NCBI GenBank assembly: GCA_963755435.1
Contig: CAVWJX010000011.1
Span: 1 to 64,000, forward strand
Reading direction: 5' to 3'
Origin: AP-15 sp963755435
GTDB lineage: Bacteria; Pseudomonadota; Alphaproteobacteria; ATCC43930; CGMCC-115725
Length of the DNA: 64,000 bases
Both the position numbers and the translations under genes were made by a program. Of this stretch, positions 50,741 to 58,273 are shown one piece after another. How positions within the stretch are numbered: the stretch's first letter is position 1; each line of letters opens with the position of its first letter. The notes under the pieces are model-generated. The model worked only from the letters and a program-made list of their open reading frames with translations. It did not search any database and was not told the origin of the DNA.

Positions 50741-51379
50741 ATGGCCTTGAAGATCTATGGGGTAGCGCGGTCGCGGGCGTTTCGCACCTTATGGATGGCC
50801 GCGGAACTCGGACTCGACTACGAGCACGTCAAGCTCGATTTCGCCGATGGCAGCACCCGCCGGCCGGCCTATCTGGCGATCAATCCGAACGGCCACGTCC
50901 CGGCGATCGACGATGACGGCTTCACGCTGTGGGAGTCGATGGCGATCAATCTCTATCTCGCCAAGAAATACGGCGGCGGCGCCGGCCTCTACCCGCCCAG
51001 CCTCTACCCGCAAACCCTCGAAGACGAGGCACGAGCCTGGCAGTGGAGCTTTTGGGGCATGACCGAAATCGAACGCCCGGCGCTCGCCGTGCTGATCAAC
51101 CGGGTCGGCCCCGAGGACCGGCGCGATCCGGCCGCCGCCGAGGCGAGGGAGCGCGCGCTCGCCGCGCCGCTGAAGGTGCTCGATGCGGCGGTGGCCGCGA
51201 CCCCTTATCTGCTCGGCGGCGATTTCACCGTCGCCGACCTCAACGTCGCCAGCATTCTCGCCTGGGCGCGCCAGGCGCGGGTCGATCTGTCGGCGTTTCC
51301 CAATGTCGCGGCATGGCTGAAGCGCTGCCACGACCGGCCGGCGGCGCAGGCCGCGCGCCAGCTGCAGCGGGAGGGCTGA
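50741..51379 (+). CDS. glutathione S-transferase family protein
   Basis: A 212-residue GST: N-terminal thioredoxin fold (ALKIYGVARSRAFRTLWMAA; cis-Pro in NGHVPAIDDDGFTLWESMAI) and an all-helical C-terminal domain with the N-capping box (YLLGGDFTVADLNVASIL). The serine/arginine near residues 10-12 may be the glutathione-activating residues. A good ribosome site (GGAGGAGG) precedes the ATG. It ends 3 bp before the lactonase gene, so the two are likely one unit. Confidence 0.88.
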   Translation: MALKIYGVARSRAFRTLWMAAELGLDYEHVKLDFADGSTRRPAYLAINPNGHVPAIDDDGFTLWESMAINLYLAKKYGGGAGLYPPSLYPQTLEDEARAWQWSFWGMTEIERPALAVLINRVGPEDRRDPAAAEARERALAAPLKVLDAAVAATPYLLGGDFTVADLNVASILAWARQARVDLSAFPNVAAWLKRCHDRPAAQAARQLQREG

Positions 51380-51382
51380 GCC

Positions 51383-52423
51383 ATGGCCGAAGCCGCGACC
51401 ATCGTCTATGTGTCGAATGCCGCCGACAAGGCGATCGGCGTCTTTCTGATCGATCGCGACAGCAGCGCGCTGAGCGCGATCGAGAAGGTCCCGGTCCCCG
51501 GCACCGATAAGCTGTCGCCGACCAGCATGCCGCTGGCGGTCAGCCCCGACCATCGGTTTCTCTACGCCGCGCTGCGCAGCGAACCCTACCCGGTGTCGAG
51601 CTTTGCCATCGACCCGGCCAACGGCCGGCTGACCCATCTCGGGCATGTGCCGCTGGCGGACAGCATGGCCTATATCGTCACCGACCGCAGCGGCCGCCAT
51701 CTATTGAGCGCCTCCTACCCCGGTGCCAAGCTCGCGATCAACCCGATCGACGCGCAGGGCCGGGTCGGCGAGCGCCCGACCCAAGTGGTGGCGACCGAGC
51801 CCAAGGCGCATTGCGTCGTCGTCGACCCGTCGAACCGCTGGGCCTACTGCACCAATCTCGGCGGCGACATCGTCATGCAGCTGCGCTTCGATCCGACGAC
51901 CGGCACGGTCGCGCCCAACACGCCGGCCGCGATCGCCACCACACCCGGCGCCGGGCCGCGGCACCTGGCGTTTCACCCGGCCGGGCATTTCCTCTACCTG
52001 TTGAACGAGACCGACGCGACGCTCGGCGCCTACGCCATGGATCCGGCAAGCGGTACCTTGACGCAATTGCAGACGATCGCGAGCCTGTCTTCCGAGTTCA
52101 GCGGCAAGCCGTCGGCGGCCGATCTGCATGCCACCCCCGACGGCCGCTTTCTCTACGCCAGCGAACGCGCCACCAGCACCCTGACCGGCTTTCGCATCGA
52201 CCCGGCGACCGGAAAATTGGCGCCGATCGGGCGCTGGTCGACCGAGACGACGCCGCGCGGCTTTGCCATCGACCCGCACGGGCGGTTTCTGCTTGCGGTC
52301 GGGCTGGCGTCGAACCGGATGACCGCCTACGCGATCGACCCGGCCAAGGGCGGGCTCGCCGAAATCGGCCAATACCCGATGGGCCGGATGCCGAACTGGG
52401 TCGAGATCCTCGATCTGGGCTAA
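51383..52423 (+). CDS. lactonase family beta-propeller protein (6-phosphogluconolactonase-like)
   Basis: A 346-residue seven-bladed propeller of the Pgl/YbhE lactonase family: repeated SPDHRFLYAALRS, DPSNRWAYCTNLGGD, HPAGHFLYLLNETDATLGAY and TPDGRFLYASERATSTLTGF blades. Family members hydrolyse 6-phosphogluconolactone or related lactones, and others have unknown roles. Begins 3 bp after the GST stop. Confidence 0.85.
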   Translation: MAEAATIVYVSNAADKAIGVFLIDRDSSALSAIEKVPVPGTDKLSPTSMPLAVSPDHRFLYAALRSEPYPVSSFAIDPANGRLTHLGHVPLADSMAYIVTDRSGRHLLSASYPGAKLAINPIDAQGRVGERPTQVVATEPKAHCVVVDPSNRWAYCTNLGGDIVMQLRFDPTTGTVAPNTPAAIATTPGAGPRHLAFHPAGHFLYLLNETDATLGAYAMDPASGTLTQLQTIASLSSEFSGKPSAADLHATPDGRFLYASERATSTLTGFRIDPATGKLAPIGRWSTETTPRGFAIDPHGRFLLAVGLASNRMTAYAIDPAKGGLAEIGQYPMGRMPNWVEILDLG

Positions 52424-52499
52424 TCTCGGCTGCGGGACATTTCCACCCGGTCTCGCTAAGATCGCCAGCGCAAGACACCGGCAGCGGGATACCCAAATC

Positions 52500-53342
52500 A
52501 TGGAATTCGGCGCTTCGATCTTCTTTACCGACTATTCGATCTCGCCGGCCGCGCTGGCGGTGGCGCTCGAGGAGCGCGGCTTCGACTCGTTGTGGGCGGC
52601 CGAGCACTCGCACATCCCGGTGCCGCGCAAGACGCCCGCGCCGGGCGGCGGCGAACTGGCCAAGCGCTATTACGATGTGATGGACCCGTTCGTCACTCTG
52701 ACTGCGGCGGCGGCGGCGACCAAAAAACTCAAAGTCGCCACCGGCATCTGCCTCGTCATCCAACGCGATACGATCCAGACGGCGAAGCTCGTCGCCTCGA
52801 TCGACCAGGTATCGGGCGGGCGGTTTCTGTTCGGCATCGGCGGCGGCTGGAACGCCGAGGAGATCGAGAGCCACGGCACCGTCTTTGCCTCGCGCATGCA
52901 GAAAATGCGCGAGCAGATCGAGGCGATGAAGGAGATCTGGACCAAGTCGAAGCCCGAATATCACGGCGAGATTGTCGAGGTCACGCCGATGATGACCTGG
53001 CCCAAGCCGGTGCAGAAGCCGTGGCCGCCGATCCTGCTTGGCGGCGCGTTCCCATGGGCGGCGCGGCGCGCGATCCGCTATGGCGACGGCTGGTATCCGA
53101 ACGCTTCGAGCGGCGATCCGGAGGAGTACATGCCGCGCTTCCGCCAGATGGCGGCGGATGCCGGGCGCGACCCCGCCTCGCTGCCGGTCACCCTGGGCGG
53201 TGCGCCCGAGGATGCCGACCGGCTGAAGCGATTCCGCGATCTCGGCGCGGTGCGGGCCAACGTCACCCTGCCGGCCGAAAGCGCCGAACAGATCCTGCCG
53301 GTGCTGGATCGCTGGGCCAAGCTGATCGTGCAACTGCGCTAG
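52500..53342 (+). CDS. LLM-class F420-dependent oxidoreductase-like protein
   Basis: A 280-residue luciferase-like protein of the TIGR03619 type: FDSLWAAEHSHIPVPRKTPA, ATGICLVIQRDTIQTAKLVA and GGRFLFGIGGGWNAEEIESH, then PILLGGAFPWAARRAIRYGD. The group is named for predicted F420 use, but alphaproteobacterial members may use FMN. Different from the long-form enzyme at 17.7 kb. Preceded by no clear ribosome site (GGGATACCC). Confidence 0.85.
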   Translation: MEFGASIFFTDYSISPAALAVALEERGFDSLWAAEHSHIPVPRKTPAPGGGELAKRYYDVMDPFVTLTAAAAATKKLKVATGICLVIQRDTIQTAKLVASIDQVSGGRFLFGIGGGWNAEEIESHGTVFASRMQKMREQIEAMKEIWTKSKPEYHGEIVEVTPMMTWPKPVQKPWPPILLGGAFPWAARRAIRYGDGWYPNASSGDPEEYMPRFRQMAADAGRDPASLPVTLGGAPEDADRLKRFRDLGAVRANVTLPAESAEQILPVLDRWAKLIVQLR

Positions 53343-53488
53343 AGTTGCGCGCGATCGCGATCGCATCAACGCCAGCGACGGTGACGGCCCCGCCCTTCCC
53401 CCCGCCGTAACCCCTTGAGCACGGAGGCGCAATCGGCGCCAGCGCGAGGGCATGCCCGCAAGGAGATGCGGGCGAGCACCGGCTGACC

Positions 53489-54250
53489 CTACTTGCCGAA
53501 GAACAGCCCGCCATTGACGTGGATCGTCTGGCCGGTGATGTAGCGGCCCTCGGGACCGGCGAGAAAACGCACCATCGCGGCGATCTCCTCGGGCCGGCCC
53601 TGGCGGCCGAGCGGGATCTCGCGGGTGTGGCCGCGCCCTTGCGGGCCGCCAGCCGAGGCTCCCCGCACCGTGTCGATCGAGCCCGGCGCCACCGTGTTGG
53701 CGGTGATGTTGTGCGGCGCCAATTCCACCGCCAGCCCGCGCATCAGGCCTTCGAGCCCAGCCTTGGAGGCGTTGACGTGAACCCGGCCAGCCGCGCCCGC
53801 GTGATGCGACACGCCAGAGAGCCCGATCAATGCGCCGCCGCCGCGCTTGATCATCTCCGGGACCACCGCCTTGGCCAGGATGAAAGCGCCATCGAGCGCC
53901 ACCGCCAGAATCTCGTGCCATTCGGCGAGGCTCATCTGCAGAAACGAGGTCTGCCGCCTGAGGCCGGCATTGCCGACGGCGATGTCGACGCCGCCGAACT
54001 CCCTGACCGCGGCTTCGACCATCGCCGCCACCGCGTCTGGCTTCGAGACGTCGGCGAGGTGGGCCATCGCCTGGCCGCCGGCAGCACGGATCTCGCTCGC
54101 CGTCTCCTCGACGATCGCGCGGTCGCCGCGGCCGTTGACCACCACCGCGGCGCCATCGGCGGCGAGCATTTCGGCGATCGCCTTGCCGATGTTCTTGCCC
54201 GAACCGGTGACGATCGCAACCTTGCCCGCCAGCGCCTTGCCTTCCGCCAT
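53489..54250 (-). CDS. short-chain dehydrogenase/reductase
   Basis: A 253-residue classical SDR: VAIVTGSGKNIGKAIAEMLA cofactor site, NAGLRR motif, and the active site Ser...Tyr-X3-Lys region where GLSGVSHHAGAAGRVHVNAS-KAG shows His instead of the usual Tyr before NASKAG. The NASK segment is kept but the catalytic Tyr appears absent, so the activity is doubtful or altered. The C-terminus (ITGQTIHVNGGLFFGK) is normal. Function not assigned. Confidence 0.85.
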   Translation of the reverse strand: MAEGKALAGKVAIVTGSGKNIGKAIAEMLAADGAAVVVNGRGDRAIVEETASEIRAAGGQAMAHLADVSKPDAVAAMVEAAVREFGGVDIAVGNAGLRRQTSFLQMSLAEWHEILAVALDGAFILAKAVVPEMIKRGGGALIGLSGVSHHAGAAGRVHVNASKAGLEGLMRGLAVELAPHNITANTVAPGSIDTVRGASAGGPQGRGHTREIPLGRQGRPEEIAAMVRFLAGPEGRYITGQTIHVNGGLFFGK

Positions 54251-54289
54251 GCCTCTCTCCCGTTCGTTTCACCGACTTGCCATCTCTGC

Positions 54290-54372
54290 CCCTCACCCGC
54301 CTGCTGCGCTCGGCACCCTCTCCCGCGGTGCGGGAGCGGGGAGACGCAGCCCAAGGGCTGGGTGGGTGAGGG
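54290..54372. repeat. palindromic CCCTCACCC/GGGTGAGGG element
   Basis: CCCTCACCC at 54290 and GGGTGAGGG ending at 54372 form the outer arms of an extragenic palindrome with an inner CTCCCGC/GCGGGAG hairpin. It lies between two minus-strand genes and belongs to a repeat type common in high-GC proteobacteria. Confidence 0.75.
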
Positions 54373-54395
54373 CGAGCGCCTTGAGGTTTGCCCAG

Positions 54396-54662
54396 TCAGC
54401 TGTGCGGCAGGTAGCGGATCGCCGCCAAAATGATCCCGGCAAGGATCACCATCAAAGAACCAAGCCGCACCACGATACGGTCGACGCGCGCGCCGAGGCG
54501 CAGCTCGACCTCGCGCAAATCCGCCCTGACGAGCTCCAAATCCTGCTTGGTGGCGACGTTGTCGTGGATCGCGTCGAAAATCTCCGTCGCGATCCGCTCA
54601 GCCCTTTGGCGGTCGATGTTGGCGTCGGCCAGTGCGTTGGTGAGGGAGAGCCGGTCGGTCAT
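54396..54662 (-). CDS. small coiled-coil membrane protein (DUF1640/CCDC90-like)
   Basis: An 88-residue protein: a heptad-like coiled coil (ATKQDLELVRADLREVELRL) followed by one C-terminal membrane helix (GSLMVILAGIILAAIRYLP). This is the plan of the DUF1640/CCDC90 family, some members of which relate to mitochondrial calcium uniporter regulators. Role in bacteria unknown. Confidence 0.65.
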   Translation of the reverse strand: MTDRLSLTNALADANIDRQRAERIATEIFDAIHDNVATKQDLELVRADLREVELRLGARVDRIVVRLGSLMVILAGIILAAIRYLPHS

Positions 54663-54693
54663 CGTCGATCCGCAGGATACACGAGGTACGTTC

Positions 54694-55476
54694 TCAGCCG
54701 GTCCAGGCGACGATCGCGGCGGCGACCTCGTCGGGCTTGTCGAGCTCGGCCAGGTGCCCGGCGCCGGGGATCGTCCTGATCTCGGTGCGGCCGGCGATCG
54801 CCTTGGCGAAACGGTCGGCGTAGCCGCGCGGCATGATGCGGTCCTCTTCGCCCCAGATCAGCAGGGTCGGCGCTTCGATCAGCGGCAGGCGCTTTTCCAG
54901 CCTGGTGTTGCCGAGCGGCCAGAAGGCGCGGGCCGCGGCCTCGCTGGCGCGGGTCTGCTCGATCGGCCATTCCGGCGAGTTGGCGCCCTCGGGCGGGGCC
55001 TTGAGGGCGGTCCAGCGCTCGGGGTCGGCGCATAGGAGAGCCGGTACCTCGGGCGGGCGCTGCGCCCACGGATCGGTCGCCGGGTCCTTGTCGTCAAACA
55101 GGCCCCATGGGGCGATCAATGCCAAGCGGCGCACCGACGGTGGCCAAATCGCCGCGATCTCGGCGGCAAACGAGCCGCCGACCGAGCTGCCGGCCAGGTC
55201 GGCGCCGTCGAGCCCGGCCTTCTGCAACAGCTGACGCACCGCCAGCACCCAGTCGAGATGGCTGTCGAGTACGCTGTGGCCGCGGTCGCCGCCGGGAAAG
55301 CCGGGCAGCGACGGCACGATCACGGTGCGTTCGCGGGCCAACGCATCGAGCAGCGGGACCCAGCGCGGCAACCCGCCAAAACCGGCGAGAAACCCGAGCT
55401 TCGGGCCGTCGCCCTTCTGCCACACCCGGGCGGGGAAACCATTGATATCGACCGAGATCGTCCGCGGCTCGCTCAT
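54694..55476 (-). CDS. alpha/beta hydrolase
   Basis: A 260-residue alpha/beta hydrolase: GFGGLPRWVPLLDAL in place of the HG motif, AGSSVGGSFAAEIA nucleophile elbow, acid in WGEEDRIMPRGYA and His in GAGHLAELDKP. Start MSEPRT at 55476 with GGGAGCACG upstream. 31 bp upstream of the DUF1640 gene in the same direction. Substrate unknown. Confidence 0.85.
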   Translation of the reverse strand: MSEPRTISVDINGFPARVWQKGDGPKLGFLAGFGGLPRWVPLLDALARERTVIVPSLPGFPGGDRGHSVLDSHLDWVLAVRQLLQKAGLDGADLAGSSVGGSFAAEIAAIWPPSVRRLALIAPWGLFDDKDPATDPWAQRPPEVPALLCADPERWTALKAPPEGANSPEWPIEQTRASEAAARAFWPLGNTRLEKRLPLIEAPTLLIWGEEDRIMPRGYADRFAKAIAGRTEIRTIPGAGHLAELDKPDEVAAAIVAWTG

Positions 55477-55624
55477 TTCGTGCTCCCGCCACCCCACCAA
55501 ACCTGACGCGCGGGGCAGCGCAGGTCAAGCCGCCACGCCGTCGATCGTGGTCGCGACGGGCTCGACACGGCGGCGCGAGGTGCGGTATCGTTTGACGCGT
55601 ACAAATCACGAACATAGGCCGCTG

Positions 55625-55966
55625 ATGAGCCGAACATCACAGCTTGCCCGGCGCGAGGCCGAGCAGCGCTATCCGGTGCGGGTGCGCATCGCGGTTCCGA
55701 GCCAGGGGCTGGGGCGGCAGCTGGCCCTGATGCACGCCTGGCTCGACGATACCTGCGGCCACGACGGCTGGGCGACGGCGGCGGCCGGGAGCGCCGGGAT
55801 CGTCAATGATGCGATCGCCTTTTATTTTGTCAGCGCAGCGTTCGCACACGCCTTTGTCGCCCGGTTCTGCTGCGGCTATCGGGTCGAGACGATCGCCGGC
55901 GCTTATGCGGTTCGCGCCGACGAGCCGCCGCCACGGCAGCGGGCCAGCGTTCACAAAACCCCGTAA
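55625..55966 (+). CDS. conserved-looking hypothetical protein
   Basis: A 113-residue protein without signal peptide or membrane helix. N-terminal half YPVRVRIAVPSQGLGRQLAL and then AFYFVSAAFAHAFVARFCCG suggest a small alpha/beta domain; I do not recognise it. The start ATG 55625 lacks a good ribosome site. Confidence 0.5.
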   Translation: MSRTSQLARREAEQRYPVRVRIAVPSQGLGRQLALMHAWLDDTCGHDGWATAAAGSAGIVNDAIAFYFVSAAFAHAFVARFCCGYRVETIAGAYAVRADEPPPRQRASVHKTP

Positions 55967-56110
55967 GCCCGGATTTCGGCCGGGGGCGGGACGCCGCGCC
56001 GATCCAGCGACGATCGACGCACGGTCACAAATCGGCAACAATTGTCTTTGCCGGCGCCGCGGGTCACGATCCGGGCCCGGCGCGGATTGGCGGCACAGGA
56101 GGGTCCGAGG

Positions 56111-57304
56111 TTGTCCCTGGTTACAGCATTGCCCGGCAATCTCGAGAGCGGCCGCCAGCGGCGCACCATGGCGGTCGCCTGCGGCGCCCACGCACTGCAC
56201 GACGGCTTTACCGACCTCCTCTACGTGCTGCTGCCGTTATGGCAGGCGGAATTCGGCCTTGGCTATGCCGAGATCGGCATCCTGCGCGCGCTCTATGCCG
56301 GATCGATGGCCGGCTTTCAGGTCCCCGCCGGCCGGCTCGCCTCGCGGGTCGGTGGCCCGGCGCTGCTAGCAGCCGGCACCGCGCTCGCCGGGATCGGTTA
56401 TCTCGTCGCCGGCGCCAGCGCCGGTTTTGCCATGCTGACCATGGCGTTGGTCATCGGCGGCCTCGGCTCGAGCGTGCAGCATCCGATCGCCTCCGATCTG
56501 GTCGCCCGCACCTTCGCCGGTCAGCGCTCGCGCCGCGCGCTCGGCACCTACAATTTTTCCGGCGACCTCGGCAAGATGGCGCTGCCGGCCGCCACCGCCG
56601 GGCTGGTCGCGGTGATGCCGTGGCGATCGGCGACGAGCTTGCTCGGCATCGCCGGGCTGGCGGCGGCGGCGGCAATCCTGCTGCTGCGGCGCGGCTTGCC
56701 GGACGCGGCGCCGGCCCCCGCCGACGAAGCCGTCGACGATGCCGCGCCGGCGAGCGGGCGCGGCTTTCCGCTGCTGCTGGCAATCGGCATTCTCGACAGC
56801 GCCACGCGCATGGGGTTCTTGACGTTCCTGCCGTTTCTGCTGCGGGCCAAGGGCGCCGATCTGCCGGTAATCGGTGTGGCGCTGAGCCTGGTCTTTGCCG
56901 GCGGCGCGGCGGGCAAGCTCGCCTGCGGCTTTTTGGGGGCGCGGCTCGGGGTGGTTCGGGCGATCTTTCTGACCGAGGGTCTGACCGCGGCCGCAATTCT
57001 GCTGCTGCTGCCGCTGCCGCTCACCGCCGCACTCGGGGTTTTGCCGCTGGTCGGGATCGTCCTCAACGGCACCTCCTCGGTGCTGTACGGCACCGTGCCG
57101 GAGCTTGTTGCCCCCGACCGGCGCGGGCACGCCTTCGGCATCTTCTATACCGGAACGGTCGGTGCCGGAGCGCTCTCTCCGGCGCTCTACGGCCTGGTCA
57201 GCGATGCCGCGGGCGTATCGCGGATGATGGTCATCGTTGCCGCCGCCGTGCTGCTGACCCTGCCGCTTGCCTGGACGCTGCGCCCGGCGCTGCGGCGCGC
57301 TTAG
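56111..57304 (+). CDS. major facilitator superfamily transporter
   Basis: A 397-residue MFS permease with twelve hydrophobic segments, the second half beginning near residue 205 (GFPLLLAIGILDSATRMGFL). The motif GSMAGFQVPAGRLASRVGG and EFGLGYAEIGILRALYAG fall in the first loop. Start: TTG 56111 with AGGAGGG 6 bp upstream is preferred over the longer frame (TTG 56042) and over ATG 56168. Resembles fosmidomycin-resistance/arabinose efflux-type carriers; substrate unknown. The next gene starts 58 bp later. Confidence 0.85.
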   Translation: MSLVTALPGNLESGRQRRTMAVACGAHALHDGFTDLLYVLLPLWQAEFGLGYAEIGILRALYAGSMAGFQVPAGRLASRVGGPALLAAGTALAGIGYLVAGASAGFAMLTMALVIGGLGSSVQHPIASDLVARTFAGQRSRRALGTYNFSGDLGKMALPAATAGLVAVMPWRSATSLLGIAGLAAAAAILLLRRGLPDAAPAPADEAVDDAAPASGRGFPLLLAIGILDSATRMGFLTFLPFLLRAKGADLPVIGVALSLVFAGGAAGKLACGFLGARLGVVRAIFLTEGLTAAAILLLLPLPLTAALGVLPLVGIVLNGTSSVLYGTVPELVAPDRRGHAFGIFYTGTVGAGALSPALYGLVSDAAGVSRMMVIVAAAVLLTLPLAWTLRPALRRA

Positions 57305-57362
57305 TGCTCGGCGGCAGCGGCCCGGCCGGGACCGCGGCCGGACGGCGCACCGGACGCCGCGG

Positions 57363-58130
57363 ATGAGCCTCGTCGATTGGGCCGGGCTCGCGGCCATCAC
57401 CTTCGCCGCTTCGCTGTTGCAGGCGGCCGGCGGGTTCGGCTTTGCCGTCGTCGCCGTGCCGCTGTTTCTGTTGCTGGTCGAGCCGGCGCGCGCGATCCAG
57501 CTGGTCATCATCATGGCCGCGGCATTGTCCGTCGCGGTGTTGCCGCGATTGTGGCGGGCGGTGGCGCCGCCGCTGCTGCTGCGGCTGGCGGCGGGCAGCC
57601 TCGTTGGCATGCCGTTCGGGCTCGTCGCGTTCCGCTATAGCGATCCGCGCTTGGTGCGGATCGTGGCCGGGGCGAGCGTGCTCGGCTTTGCTGGGCTGAT
57701 CACGGCGCTGCGCTATCGCCGCAGCGGCACCGGGCGGCCGCATCTGGCGATGACCCCGGGTCGCGATCTTGCCGCCGGGGCGATATCCGGGGCGGTGACC
57801 GCGCTCATCGGCATGTCGGGGCCGCCGGTGGTGATCTATCTGATCCTCGCCGCGGCGCCGCCGCGCACGGTGCGCGCGACGTTGCTCGCGTTTTTTGCGC
57901 TGGTTTACGCGGCGACGCTCGTCGCCCATGCCGCGACCATCGGCGTCCCGGCCTCGACCTGGTCCGCCGCGGCGATCCTGATCCCGTTCGCGGTTCTGGG
58001 CGGGCTCGCTGGCCGGCCGCTCGGCGACCGCCTCGGGGCCGATGCCTTTGCCGTGCTGGCGATCGGCCTGCTCGGCGCGGCCGGGCTCTACACCCTCCTC
58101 GCCGCCGGGCTCGGCGGCGGCCGCCCCTGA
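57363..58130 (+). CDS. TSUP-family (TauE/SafE) membrane transporter
   Basis: A 255-residue membrane protein with about eight helices and the two TauE/SafE repeats (AASLLQAAGGFGFAVVAVPL; AISGAVTALIGMSGPPVVIY). The family moves sulfite, sulfoacetate or other organic anions out of or into cells. The preceding MFS gene runs the same way. Confidence 0.88.
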   Translation: MSLVDWAGLAAITFAASLLQAAGGFGFAVVAVPLFLLLVEPARAIQLVIIMAAALSVAVLPRLWRAVAPPLLLRLAAGSLVGMPFGLVAFRYSDPRLVRIVAGASVLGFAGLITALRYRRSGTGRPHLAMTPGRDLAAGAISGAVTALIGMSGPPVVIYLILAAAPPRTVRATLLAFFALVYAATLVAHAATIGVPASTWSAAAILIPFAVLGGLAGRPLGDRLGADAFAVLAIGLLGAAGLYTLLAAGLGGGRP

Positions 58131-58273
58131 TCCGGCGCAATGCCCGGCTGCCGCTAGGCCGCTCCCCGCTGCCCGCGGGCGATCCGCCGGCCGGGCTGAC
58201 GCGCGGGGGCGGGGGCGCAGCGGATCGGGCGCTGAACCGGCCGCTCCCCGCCGACGCCGAGCGGGACCGAGCG

